From Acidocella sp. 35-58-6 (GTDB lineage: Bacteria > Pseudomonadota > Alphaproteobacteria > Acetobacterales > Acetobacteraceae), in assembly GCA_002281005.1 (NCBI GenBank), contig NCFD01000026.1, positions 1 to 9,163 on the forward strand: a stretch of 9,163 bases of DNA. Reading direction: 5' to 3'. The translations under genes and the position numbers were made by a program. Every line of letters starts with the position of its first letter. Position 1 is the first letter of the stretch. The notes below the pieces were generated by a model. That model saw only the letters and a list, made by a program, of their open reading frames with translations, did no database searches and was not told where the DNA came from. Shown one piece after another: positions 1 through 7,384 of this stretch.

Positions 1-1617
1 GCCACCAGCGCCACCGGCACCGCCTATGGCGATTTCCTGGCCGCTCGCTACGCCGACGCGCGACAGGACCCGCAAGCCGCGGTACATTATTACACGCAGG
101 CGCTGGCGGCGGACCCTAATAATCACGCTTTGATCAGTGAGGGCTTTATCGCGGCCGTTATTTCCGGCAGCCCGCAAGCGCCCGCCCTGGCCAAGCAGGT
201 AACCAACAACGCGCTGGCCACCATGCTGCTCGGCAACCAAGCCGCCATCAATGGCAATTTCGCCGAAGCCGCCCGGCAATATGCCCTGCTACCGCAAAAC
301 GACCTCTCCGGCTTGCTGGCCCCGCTGCTCTCGGCCTGGGCTCTGGCCGGTGAAGGCAATTCCACCGCCGCCCTGGCCACGCTGCAACCCCACATCGACG
401 ACGGCTCACCCTTCGGTGGCGTGTATGCCCTGAACGCAGCGTTGATTGCCGACCAGGCGCACGACATGAAAGACGCCTCTAAATATTACGCCGACCCGGC
501 CAATAATATTACATCCCCCAACCTGCGTCTTGCTCAGATCATGGCAAGCTGGCAGGCGCGGCAAGGCAATATGGCCGCTGCCCGGGCCGAGTTGGCCGCC
601 ATGGCCAACACCCATCCGGGGCTTGAGGGGGCGCTCCCAGGCTTGCAGGCGGACATTGCCAAACCGGTCATCAACAACCCCACTGACGGTCTGGCGGAAG
701 CCTACCTCACCATCGCCGGATCGCTCAGCCAGCCAAACCAGGCGGTCCTGCGCCTGACATTTTTGCATTTTGCCCTGGATTTGCGGCCCGACCTCAGCTC
801 CGCCCGCATTCTGCTGGCTACGTTGCTGGCCGGTGCCGGCAATGATGGTGAGCAAGCCGCCACCCCCTCCAAAGCCATGATGCAGTCAGCCCTCGACGCT
901 TTGCAGCCCATCCCCGCCACCGACCCGCTGTACGGCCCAGCCGCGGCGCAGGAAGCCACGTTGATGGCAGCCCTCGGGCAAACCCAACCGGCGGTCGATC
1001 TCATCAACAAACTGCTCATTACCTACCCGAAGGACATCGGCCTGCTGGAGCAAGCCGGCGATACATTGCGCGGCAACAACCAGTTTGCTGAGGCTGTCCC
1101 GTACTACAGCCGCGCCATCGCCGATCTACCCACCCCGCCGCCACCCGAAGCCTGGACACTGTTTTATGACCGCGGCATCTCGATCGACCAAAGCGGGGAC
1201 TGGGCGAAAGCCGAACCGGACCTGCAAGAAGCGCTCAAGCTGGCCCCCAACCAGCCCTATGTGCTCAACTATATCGGGTACACCTGGGCGCTGCGCGGTG
1301 AAAACCTGCCAAAGGCCCTGGCAATGCTCAACCAGGCCGCCAGCCTCGCGCCCAACGAAGGCGCAATCATCGACAACCTTGGCTATGTCAACTTAAAAAC
1401 CGGCGACACCAAGCAGGCGATGCAACTGCTCATTAAGGCCGTACAAATGTCCCCTGACGATGCTGAAGTGAACGCGCATCTGGGCGATGCTTTTTATGCC
1501 GACGGCCAAAAACTGCAGGCTGATTATCAATGGCAGCGTGCCTTGGCCCTCAAGCCAGATGCCAAACTGCAAGCCGATATCGAGGCCAAGCTCAAGCAGT
1601 TCGCGCCGCCTTCATAA
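1..1617 (+). CDS. TPR-repeat protein, 5' end outside window
   Basis: The reading frame is open from base 1, so this is the C-terminal 538 residues of a longer protein. The first in-frame ATG at 130 is internal, because the preceding 43 codons already read as TPR-like sequence (AAVHYYTQALAADPNN). The clearest tetratricopeptide repeats lie in the C-terminal third, roughly visible residues 340-530: FAEAVPYYSRAIADLP, WAKAEPDLQEALKLAPNQ, LPKALAMLNQAASLAPNE, KQAMQLLIKAVQMSPDD and a last helix pair ending in ALKPDA. The middle is helical, Ala/Leu/Gln-rich and more degenerate. TPR solenoids are protein-interaction scaffolds; no catalytic motif is visible. A signal peptide, if there is one, lies upstream of the window. 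The TAA stop is 5 nt before ispE, which suggests cotranscription. The family assignment is firm; the specific role is unknown. Confidence 0.9.
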   Translation, partial: ATSATGTAYGDFLAARYADARQDPQAAVHYYTQALAADPNNHALISEGFIAAVISGSPQAPALAKQVTNNALATMLLGNQAAINGNFAEAARQYALLPQNDLSGLLAPLLSAWALAGEGNSTAALATLQPHIDDGSPFGGVYALNAALIADQAHDMKDASKYYADPANNITSPNLRLAQIMASWQARQGNMAAARAELAAMANTHPGLEGALPGLQADIAKPVINNPTDGLAEAYLTIAGSLSQPNQAVLRLTFLHFALDLRPDLSSARILLATLLAGAGNDGEQAATPSKAMMQSALDALQPIPATDPLYGPAAAQEATLMAALGQTQPAVDLINKLLITYPKDIGLLEQAGDTLRGNNQFAEAVPYYSRAIADLPTPPPPEAWTLFYDRGISIDQSGDWAKAEPDLQEALKLAPNQPYVLNYIGYTWALRGENLPKALAMLNQAASLAPNEGAIIDNLGYVNLKTGDTKQAMQLLIKAVQMSPDDAEVNAHLGDAFYADGQKLQADYQWQRALALKPDAKLQADIEAKLKQFAPPS

Positions 1618-1622
1618 CGCCC

Positions 1623-2468
1623 ATGCTCACCAGTTTCGCGCCCGCCAAGGTGAATTTGCACCTGCATGTCACCGGCAAACGCGCCGATGGCTATCACCTG
1701 CTCGACAGCCTCGCGGTGTTCCCCAACGCCGGTGATGTCATCTCCGTCGAACCCGCCAACACCCTCTCGCTGATCATCACTGGCCCGTTCGGTAAAACCC
1801 TTAGCACCGAGCCTGATAATTTAGTGCTGCGGGCCGCCCGTGCCCTCAACCCCACCGGCACCGGCGCCCTCACGCTCGAAAAAAACCTGCCGGTGGCGTC
1901 TGGTATCGGTGGCGGTTCAGCCGATGCCGCCGCCGCCTTGAGGGTACTCTCCCGCCATTGGGGGCTGAACGTTCCGCTGCACGCCATCGCAGCCGCTCTG
2001 GGGGCGGATGTGCCCGTATGTCTCGCCCGCAACTCCGCCCGCATGAGCGGCATTGGCGAAATTCTCGCCCCGGCACCAAAATTGCCCAATTTCGGCATCA
2101 TCCTGGTCAATCCGGGCGTGCATGTCGCCACCCCGGCGGTCTTTCGCGCCCGCAGCGCTACCTTCACCCCCGCTGCTACTTTTCCAGCCGCCTGGACCAC
2201 CGCCGAGAGCCTGGCGGAAGCGCTCCGGCACGCCCGCAACGACCTCGAACCACCCGCCATCAGCCTGGCCCCGGTGATCGGCGACGTGCTGGCTCATCTC
2301 AAATCCCTGCCCGGCTGCCTGCTGGCCCGCATGTCCGGCTCCGGCGCCACCTGCTTTGGCATCTTCCCCACTCCCACCGCCGCCAGCACCGCCGCCACCC
2401 ATATTCATCAGCCAAATTGGTGGCATTGGGCCGGGGGGCTTTACGAACCAGCCCCCACCGACATATGA
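1623..2468 (+). CDS. ispE: 4-diphosphocytidyl-2-C-methyl-D-erythritol kinase (IspE)
   Basis: IspE is a cytosolic GHMP-family kinase that phosphorylates the 2-hydroxyl of CDP-methylerythritol using ATP, the fourth step of the MEP isoprenoid pathway. The 281-residue product has the family length and all three GHMP signatures: N-terminal FAPAKVNLHLHV with the active-site Lys9, the ATP-binding loop LPVASGIGGGSADAAAAL (about residues 89-106), and a C-terminal RMSGSGATCFGIF (236-248). GADVPV contains Asp129, the likely catalytic base. The ATG at 1623 is chosen because the conserved domain begins at once (MLTSFAPAKVN). The frame stays open upstream to 1530, but that part overlaps the TPR gene and shows no homology. 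There is no clear Shine-Dalgarno; the stop of the TPR gene only 5 nt upstream suggests translational coupling. Confidence 0.96.
   Translation: MLTSFAPAKVNLHLHVTGKRADGYHLLDSLAVFPNAGDVISVEPANTLSLIITGPFGKTLSTEPDNLVLRAARALNPTGTGALTLEKNLPVASGIGGGSADAAAALRVLSRHWGLNVPLHAIAAALGADVPVCLARNSARMSGIGEILAPAPKLPNFGIILVNPGVHVATPAVFRARSATFTPAATFPAAWTTAESLAEALRHARNDLEPPAISLAPVIGDVLAHLKSLPGCLLARMSGSGATCFGIFPTPTAASTAATHIHQPNWWHWAGGLYEPAPTDI
2440..2467 (+). promoter_or_regulatory. Weak candidate promoter for tRNA-Gln
   Basis: TTTACG at 2440-2445 resembles a -35 box. After a 16-nt spacer, CATATG at 2462-2467 could act as a poor -10 box, which would start transcription around 25 nt before the tRNA. It lies at the very end of ispE. 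The match is partial, so this is only a plausible site. Confidence 0.2.
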
Positions 2469-2497
2469 GCACCACACACAACACCACCCACGCCTAT

Positions 2498-2572
2498 TGG
2501 GACGTCGCCAAGCGGTAAGGCAGCGGATTTTGATTCCGCCATGCGGAGGTTCGAATCCTCCCGTCCCAGCCA
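2498..2572 (+). tRNA. tRNA-Gln, anticodon TTG
   Basis: A full cloverleaf can be drawn by hand. The acceptor arm TGGGACG (2498-2504) pairs with CGTCCCA (2562-2568). The D stem is GCC/GGC (2507-2509/2519-2521), with GG in the loop. The anticodon stem is GCGGA/TCCGC (2523-2527/2535-2539) with loop TTTTGAT, placing anticodon TTG at 2530-2532. The T arm is GGAGG/CCTCC with loop TTCGAAT (2550-2556). The discriminator is G2569 and CCA is encoded at 2570-2572. The weak U1-A72 pair, G2-C71, G3-C70 and G73 match known glutamine identity features. It reads CAA and, by wobble, CAG codons. Confidence 0.97.
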
Positions 2573-2620
2573 GCGCGCTTATCGTGCCAACATCCTGCAA
2601 TTACCCTTACGGCGCGGGCA

Positions 2621-4306
2621 GTGGTTTGCTACATCCGTGTGGTGAATCAATATCTTGCTCTATCAATCGGGTTGCCCGGCCATGGTTTACATCTGGCCTA
2701 CGACCCGCTGGCGTTATTGTTTCTCGCCATTCTCACCCCCCAGATCATCGCCACCGCCCTCGGGCCCGACCGTAAATCCGTCGCCTACTGGCTGTTTGTG
2801 GCCGGTATGGTGCTGGCGGTGCTGGCCGCTGAGGCATTTCCCCTGCTGCTCGGCTTCGAACTCATGAGTGCGGCTTCATGGCTGCTGGTGCTGCGCGGAG
2901 ACCGCAAACCCGCCACTTTGTATGCCGGGGTCGCGATGTTTTCCGGTGCCTGCATTCTACCCGCATTGTTTCTGCCACCCGGCGGCATCGCCTTCACCCT
3001 GATTCTGCTGGGCGCTGGTGCCAAAGCCGGGCTGGCGCCGTTACATGCTTGGCTGCCCCGCGCCCACCCGGCCCCGTCCGCCGGGGTATCGGCCTTGATG
3101 TCGGGCGGCATGGTGAAAGTGGCGCTGTATATCCTCATCCGCTACGGCTTCATCGTCATGGGTGGTGCTGCGCAACCCTGGTGGGGCACCGCCCTGATCA
3201 TCGCAGGTGCCGCTTCGGTCCTCATCGGCTCACTCAGGGCGATGCTGGAGGTGGAGCTGAAAACCATTTTGGCCTGCTCCACCGTTGAGCATGTCGGGCT
3301 GATCGCGGTCGGGCTTGGCATCGCGCTGCGTGCCAAAGCCCTGGGCGACCCCTCCCTCGCCGCCCTGGCGCTGCAAGGGGCGTTGCTCTGCGCCATCGCC
3401 CACGGGCTGTTCAAACCCCTATTATTCCTGGGCGCGGGTGCTGTGAAACACGCCACCAGCACCACCTCGCTGGACTGGCTGGGCGGCCTCATTCGCGGCA
3501 TGCCCAAGCTCGGCGGCCTGATGCTGGCCGGTTGCTTCGGCATGGCAGCACTCCCCCTCGGCCCCGGCTTCGCACCAGAATTTCTGCTGCTACACGCCGT
3601 CATCAACGCCGCCAACACCGGCGAGATCATCTCCCGCATCGGCTTCACGGCCCTCCTTGCCATCCTTGGCCTCGCCGCTGCCCTGGCCCTGGGTGCGGCG
3701 GTGAGGATCATCGGCATCGGCTTTCTGGGCCGTCCGCGTAGCTTGCGCGCCGCCGCCGCCGAGGAGGCTGACAGACCCGTGTTGTTTGGCATGGGCCTGC
3801 TTGCCGTTCTCTGCGTCCCGGTTGCGCTATTCCCCGGCATGATTTTGCTGTTCCTCAACCCGGTGATCAACCAACTGATACCTGACGCCGAGCAACCACC
3901 CCTGGGCTACGCCCCTGCCCCATTGGCCCTGCTGTTGCTGCTCGCCGCCGGGGCGTCTTACGCCATTCTGAAACGCTACGGCACCAAGGCTGAACGCGAA
4001 GTGCACGCCTTCAACGGCGGCTTCGGCAAACCGCCCGCCTGGCTGCCGTTCGGCGACCCGATCACCCAAGCCACCGGCACCGGCTTTGCCGAACCGGTCC
4101 AGCGGGCACTCGGCCGCGCCATTCTCGGCCCCAAAACCATCGACCCCGGCGAGCTTTATGTGCTCGACCCGCTGCGCCGCCTGAACGTGCAATTCACCCG
4201 CGCGGCTGAGCGTGTGCGCCGCGCCACCATCCGCCAGCGCCTGGCCTTCGTGTTCATGGCCCTGGTGCTGTTTCTGGCCGCCCTCGGCTTCGTGCAGGGC
4301 ACCTGA
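2621..4306 (+). CDS. hyfB: HyfB-like antiporter-type membrane subunit (NuoL/M/N family)
   Basis: This is a proton-translocating membrane subunit of a group 4 hydrogenase/complex I-like complex, about 561 residues from GTG 2621. Hallmarks of the family are the helix-5 Glu in LLGFELMSAASW (E80), the helix-7 Lys in GAGAKAGLAPLHAWLP (K135), the helix-8 Lys in SGGMVKVALYILIR (K166), AHGLFKPLLFL (H261, K265) and GFAPEFLLL (E320). A hydrophilic segment (about 450-540) precedes a final membrane helix. The start is uncertain: GTG 2621, 2639 and 2642 are in frame and none has a convincing Shine-Dalgarno. Upstream the frame stays open to a TGA inside the tRNA (2531) and encodes no membrane helix. Oddly, the protein starts just before the HLAYDPLALLFL segment, which in E. 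coli HyfB follows two N-terminal helices, so it seems N-terminally short. hyfC follows after 2 nt. Confidence 0.88.
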   Translation: MVCYIRVVNQYLALSIGLPGHGLHLAYDPLALLFLAILTPQIIATALGPDRKSVAYWLFVAGMVLAVLAAEAFPLLLGFELMSAASWLLVLRGDRKPATLYAGVAMFSGACILPALFLPPGGIAFTLILLGAGAKAGLAPLHAWLPRAHPAPSAGVSALMSGGMVKVALYILIRYGFIVMGGAAQPWWGTALIIAGAASVLIGSLRAMLEVELKTILACSTVEHVGLIAVGLGIALRAKALGDPSLAALALQGALLCAIAHGLFKPLLFLGAGAVKHATSTTSLDWLGGLIRGMPKLGGLMLAGCFGMAALPLGPGFAPEFLLLHAVINAANTGEIISRIGFTALLAILGLAAALALGAAVRIIGIGFLGRPRSLRAAAAEEADRPVLFGMGLLAVLCVPVALFPGMILLFLNPVINQLIPDAEQPPLGYAPAPLALLLLLAAGASYAILKRYGTKAEREVHAFNGGFGKPPAWLPFGDPITQATGTGFAEPVQRALGRAILGPKTIDPGELYVLDPLRRLNVQFTRAAERVRRATIRQRLAFVFMALVLFLAALGFVQGT

Positions 4307-4308
4307 CG

Positions 4309-5274
4309 ATGCTGCACGCTCTCCTCGCCATCATCGCCACCCTCATCCACATCGCCCTGATATTTGGTCTCGCGCCGCTGCTGATCGGCATCGTCACCAA
4401 GGCACGCGCCCGCCTGCTGGGCCGCACCGGCCCGCCCTTCCTGCAGCCGTACCGCGACCTGGCCAAACTGCTGCGCAAAACCGCGCTGATCCCTGACACC
4501 GCCACGCAATTTTACAAAATCTGGCCGTTTATCACCCTCAGCGCCACGGCTGTTACGGCGTTGCTGGTGCCAAGTTTCTCCTTCGGCCTGATCACCGCAC
4601 CGTTATCGGACTTCATTACCCTCATCGGGTTATTTGCCACCGCCCGCGGTGCCACCATGCTGGCCGGGTTGGAAACCGGCTTCGGCTTCGGCGGCGCCGG
4701 TGCCGCGCGTGACGCCCTCTTCAGCCTGTTCACCGAAGCGGCGTTACTGGTGCTGGTCCTCACCTTTGTGCTGATCGCGCACAGCCCCACCGTGGATGGC
4801 ATCGGCACGCAGTTCCGCGACGGCCATATCGGCCTCTCTGTCTCGCTCGGCTTCGCGCTCGCCGCAATGCTGTGCGTAGCCCTCACCGAAACCGGCCGCA
4901 TCCCGGTTGATAACCCCGCCGGCCATCTCGAACTCGGCATGGTGCATGAGGCGATGCTGCTGGAATATTCCGGCCGCTACCTCGCGATGTTCCATTACGC
5001 CGCCGCCTTGCGCCTGATCATCTGGGTGTCGTTGATCAGCGCCATCTTCCTGCCTTTTGGTTTGGCAAATTCCGCTGACATTCTTTCCTGGCCGGGCGGT
5101 CTGATATTATGGGGCCTCAAACTGATCATCGGAGCCTTTGCTCTTGCAGCTTTTGAGGTCGCCACCGCCAAAATGCGCGTCTTCCGGGTGCCGGAATTTC
5201 TCGGGGTGGCGCTACTGCTCGGCATTCTCTCCAGCGTGTTTTTGTTCGTCGCCACCAAGCTGGGTGGCTCATGA
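4309..5274 (+). CDS. hyfC: HyfC-like membrane subunit (NuoH/respiratory complex I subunit 1 family)
   Basis: The 321-residue, multi-helix membrane protein links the peripheral redox arm to the ion-pumping subunits, as NuoH does in complex I and HycD/HyfC do in formate hydrogenlyases. Family motifs are clear: ARLLGRTGPPFLQPYRDLAKLLRK (about 34-57) after the first helix, FGGAGAARDALFSLFTE (127-143), and the conserved acidic loop LTETGRIPVDNPAGHLELG (192-210) followed by MVHEAMLLEYSGRYLA (211-226). These charged residues are associated with coupling in the family and are intact. Length matches E. coli HyfC. The gene starts 2 nt after the hyfB stop and overlaps hyfE by 4 nt (ATGA). Identification is secure; what enters the quinone-like cavity in this complex is unknown. 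Confidence 0.94.
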   Translation: MLHALLAIIATLIHIALIFGLAPLLIGIVTKARARLLGRTGPPFLQPYRDLAKLLRKTALIPDTATQFYKIWPFITLSATAVTALLVPSFSFGLITAPLSDFITLIGLFATARGATMLAGLETGFGFGGAGAARDALFSLFTEAALLVLVLTFVLIAHSPTVDGIGTQFRDGHIGLSVSLGFALAAMLCVALTETGRIPVDNPAGHLELGMVHEAMLLEYSGRYLAMFHYAAALRLIIWVSLISAIFLPFGLANSADILSWPGGLILWGLKLIIGAFALAAFEVATAKMRVFRVPEFLGVALLLGILSSVFLFVATKLGGS

Positions 5275-5933
5275 GCAACCTTATTTACCCATTTGCACAT
5301 CTGCTGGGCGGACTGATCCTGATTTGCGCGTTCGCTATGCTCTCACAGCGCCGCCTGGCCGCCATGATCACGCTCTATCAGTTCGAGGCCATTACCCTCA
5401 CGGCGGCGGCATTCTGGCAGGGCTACGCCCAGCATGAGCTGGCTTTGTATCTCACGGGTGTTATCACGCTGGTGATAAAAGCCGTGGCCCTGCCTATTGG
5501 TTTGCGGCGCATCGTCAAAAACTTCAACATCGTCCGGGCGGTGGAAACCGCCATGCCGGTGGGGCTCTCAATGATCCTGGGCGTCGGCTTGATCGGTGTG
5601 GCGGTATGGGTGGTGCTGCCTACCACCCTGAGTGCGGTGACCCTAACGCGCGAAGACCTCGCCATCTCATTGTCAGTGGTATTATTGGGCCTGTTAGTGA
5701 TGACCACGCGCCGCAACGCGCTCAGTCAGGTGGTGGGGTTCCTCTCCACTGAAAACGGCTTGGTACTCGCCGCCATCGGGATGCCGGGAATGCCGTTTGT
5801 TGCTGAACTCTCAGTGGCGCTACTGGTGCTAATGGCGTTCCTGGTCGTTGGGGTGTTTTTGTTCCGTATTCGTGAGCATTTCGACAATCTCGATATCGCC
5901 GGGATCGAAAACATCGAGAAGCAAGGTCGATGA
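5271..5933 (+). CDS. hyfE: HyfE-like membrane subunit (hydrogenase-4 component E)
   Basis: A small hydrophobic protein of 220 residues, close to the length of E. coli HyfE. Its N-terminal half is NuoK-like: a first helix (about 5-24), then MITLYQFEAITLTAAAFW with a membrane Glu (E39), and YLTGVITLVIKAVALPIGLRR with a membrane Lys (K70). The C-terminal half has further helices and the characteristic Q-VVGFLSTENGLVLAA stretch (153-168, E161), followed by PFVAELSVALLVLMAFLVVGVFLF. The tail is hydrophilic and probably cytoplasmic. The embedded charged residues suggest a part in the central proton pathway; this comes from the family and is not shown here. It overlaps hyfC and hyfF by ATGA at both ends, indicating translational coupling and fixed stoichiometry. 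Confidence 0.93.
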   Translation: MSNLIYPFAHLLGGLILICAFAMLSQRRLAAMITLYQFEAITLTAAAFWQGYAQHELALYLTGVITLVIKAVALPIGLRRIVKNFNIVRAVETAMPVGLSMILGVGLIGVAVWVVLPTTLSAVTLTREDLAISLSVVLLGLLVMTTRRNALSQVVGFLSTENGLVLAAIGMPGMPFVAELSVALLVLMAFLVVGVFLFRIREHFDNLDIAGIENIEKQGR

Positions 5934-7384
5934 GTATCGCCCTTCTCGCCGTTTTATTCCCGCTTCTCACCGCTATCCCACTGGCTTTGGTGGGAAGCGC
6001 CACCCGCGCCTCGTACGTCAACCTCGCCCTCAACACCGTGACATTCGCACTAACCCTGGGCGTTGGCTTCAGCCCCGGCAACGGTATGCTGCATGCCGAC
6101 AACCTTGGCATCATCTTTGGAATTCTCAGCGGTTTTGTCGGCTTCACCACCTCGATCAACAACATTGGCTTCATCAAAAGCGAGCAAGGCCGCAAATCCA
6201 TCCGCCGCTGGCGATTGTACCACGCCATGTGCCAGGTAATGCTCGGCACCACATTGCTGGGGTTATACGCTGATAATATCGGCCTGCTGTGGGTGGCGGT
6301 CGAGGGGGCCACTATCTCCGCCACACTCGGCGTTTCTCTCTCGCGCACCGCCTCGGCACTGGAAGCCGCCTGGAAATATTTTATCCTCGGCGGCGTCGGC
6401 ATCGCGCTGGCGCTGTTCGGCATCATGCTCACCTACCTCGCCGCCCAGCCAGCGCTCGGCCCTGGCATCGCCGCCATGAGCTTTACGGCCCTCACACAAC
6501 ATGCAGCCCAACTTGACGGCTCGTTGATGACCCTGGCCTTCGTATTTTTATTGTTTGGCTTCGGCACCAAAGCCGCTTTGGTGCCGCTGCATGGCTGGCT
6601 GCCGGACGCCTACGCCGAAGGCCCGATCCCGCTCACCGCCACGCTCTCTGGCCTGATGCTGAATGTCGCCCTGCTGGCCTTGCTGCGCTTCCGCCATTTG
6701 ATGTCAGCCAATGCCGCCGCCGGCGCTGGTGCCATGCATCCCGGCCCATTCCTGCTTATCCTTGGCCTGGCCTCACTGTTCCTCACCGGCTTTTCGCTCT
6801 GGCGACGGCGCGATTCCCGCCGGTTTTTCGGCTTTTCCTCGATCGAGCATTCCGGCATCGCCATCTTCGCCTTCGGCATCGGCGGCCCCGCCATTATCTT
6901 CGGTGGGCTGCTGCATATGCTGCTGCATACGCTGCTGAAATCAGCATTGTTTCAGGCGCTCACCAAAGCCGCCCTGGCGCGCGGCAGCGCTGCCCCCGGC
7001 AATTCCGGCTTCTCACATCTGCGCGGCATGATCGCCACCAGCAAACAAACCGGCTGGCTGCTGGTTATTTGCATTTTTGCTTTAACCGGCCTGCCGCCTT
7101 CCGGGTTATTCACCAGCGAATACCTCATTATCAGTGAAACAATCATCCGCGACCCGTACTATTCGCTCCCGCTCGGCGCCGGGCTATTGCTCTGCGCCAT
7201 CGCCATCATCCGCCAGGTCGGCCCGGTGGGTTTTGCGCCCGCCCCCGCCAGCGCCAAACCGCAAAAAGCCGGGGCTGATGTTATTACCATCTACGCCCAT
7301 CTGATTTTGGTTGTGCTGCTGGCCTTTGCCATGCCGGTCACCCTGGTCACCCTGCTCTCGCACATTGCGGAGGCGCTGCAATGA
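5930..7384 (+). CDS. hyfF: HyfF-like antiporter-type membrane subunit (NuoL/M/N family)
   Basis: Second antiporter-like subunit of the complex, 484 residues. The start at ATG 5930 gives an immediate first helix (MSIALLAVLFPLLTAIPLAL), and the N-terminus appears complete. Recognisable features are the helix-5 Glu in LLWVAVEGATISA (E125), AAWKYFILGG (K148), the helix-7 Lys in FGTKAALVPLHGWLPDAYAEGP (K214), SSIEHSGIAIFAFGIG (E306, H307), LHTLLKSALF (K337) and GLFTSEYLI (E397). At the helix-8 position, where NuoM-type subunits and the HyfB of this operon have Lys, this protein has Asn (N245 in SGLMLNVALL). The gene overlaps hyfE and hyfG by 4 nt each. The role is inferred from the family: one of two proton (or sodium) channels in the membrane arm. 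Confidence 0.94.
   Translation: MSIALLAVLFPLLTAIPLALVGSATRASYVNLALNTVTFALTLGVGFSPGNGMLHADNLGIIFGILSGFVGFTTSINNIGFIKSEQGRKSIRRWRLYHAMCQVMLGTTLLGLYADNIGLLWVAVEGATISATLGVSLSRTASALEAAWKYFILGGVGIALALFGIMLTYLAAQPALGPGIAAMSFTALTQHAAQLDGSLMTLAFVFLLFGFGTKAALVPLHGWLPDAYAEGPIPLTATLSGLMLNVALLALLRFRHLMSANAAAGAGAMHPGPFLLILGLASLFLTGFSLWRRRDSRRFFGFSSIEHSGIAIFAFGIGGPAIIFGGLLHMLLHTLLKSALFQALTKAALARGSAAPGNSGFSHLRGMIATSKQTGWLLVICIFALTGLPPSGLFTSEYLIISETIIRDPYYSLPLGAGLLLCAIAIIRQVGPVGFAPAPASAKPQKAGADVITIYAHLILVVLLAFAMPVTLVTLLSHIAEALQ
7369..7373 (+). promoter_or_regulatory. Strong ribosome binding site for hyfG
   Basis: GGAGG lies 7 nt before ATG 7381, inside the end of hyfF. It confirms the start within the ATGA overlap. 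Confidence 0.8.

Noticed and set aside
1530..1622. Upstream extension of ispE
   Set aside because: The frame is open, but it overlaps the TPR gene. The IspE domain starts directly at ATG 1623 (MLTSFAPAKVN), as in other family members.
1917..2600. 227-codon minus-strand ORF across ispE and the tRNA
   Set aside because: It is antisense to ispE and reads through the complement of tRNA-Gln, giving GGFEPPHGGIKIRCLTAWRR, a typical false-protein signature of antisense tRNA. It is Gly-rich low-complexity elsewhere.
2356..2775. + strand ORF bridging ispE, the tRNA and hyfB
   Set aside because: It is Pro/His-rich, out of frame with both genes, and runs through the tRNA. It is not coding, and it does not supply the missing HyfB N-terminus.
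3142..3870. 242-codon minus-strand ORF opposite hyfB
   Set aside because: It is antisense to a well-identified membrane gene, and its Ala/Pro/Arg-rich composition is that of a high-GC shadow frame. No domain is seen.
5722..6432. 236-codon minus-strand ORF opposite hyfE/hyfF
   Set aside because: It is a shadow of two convincing genes on the other strand, with no recognisable motif and no ribosome binding site.
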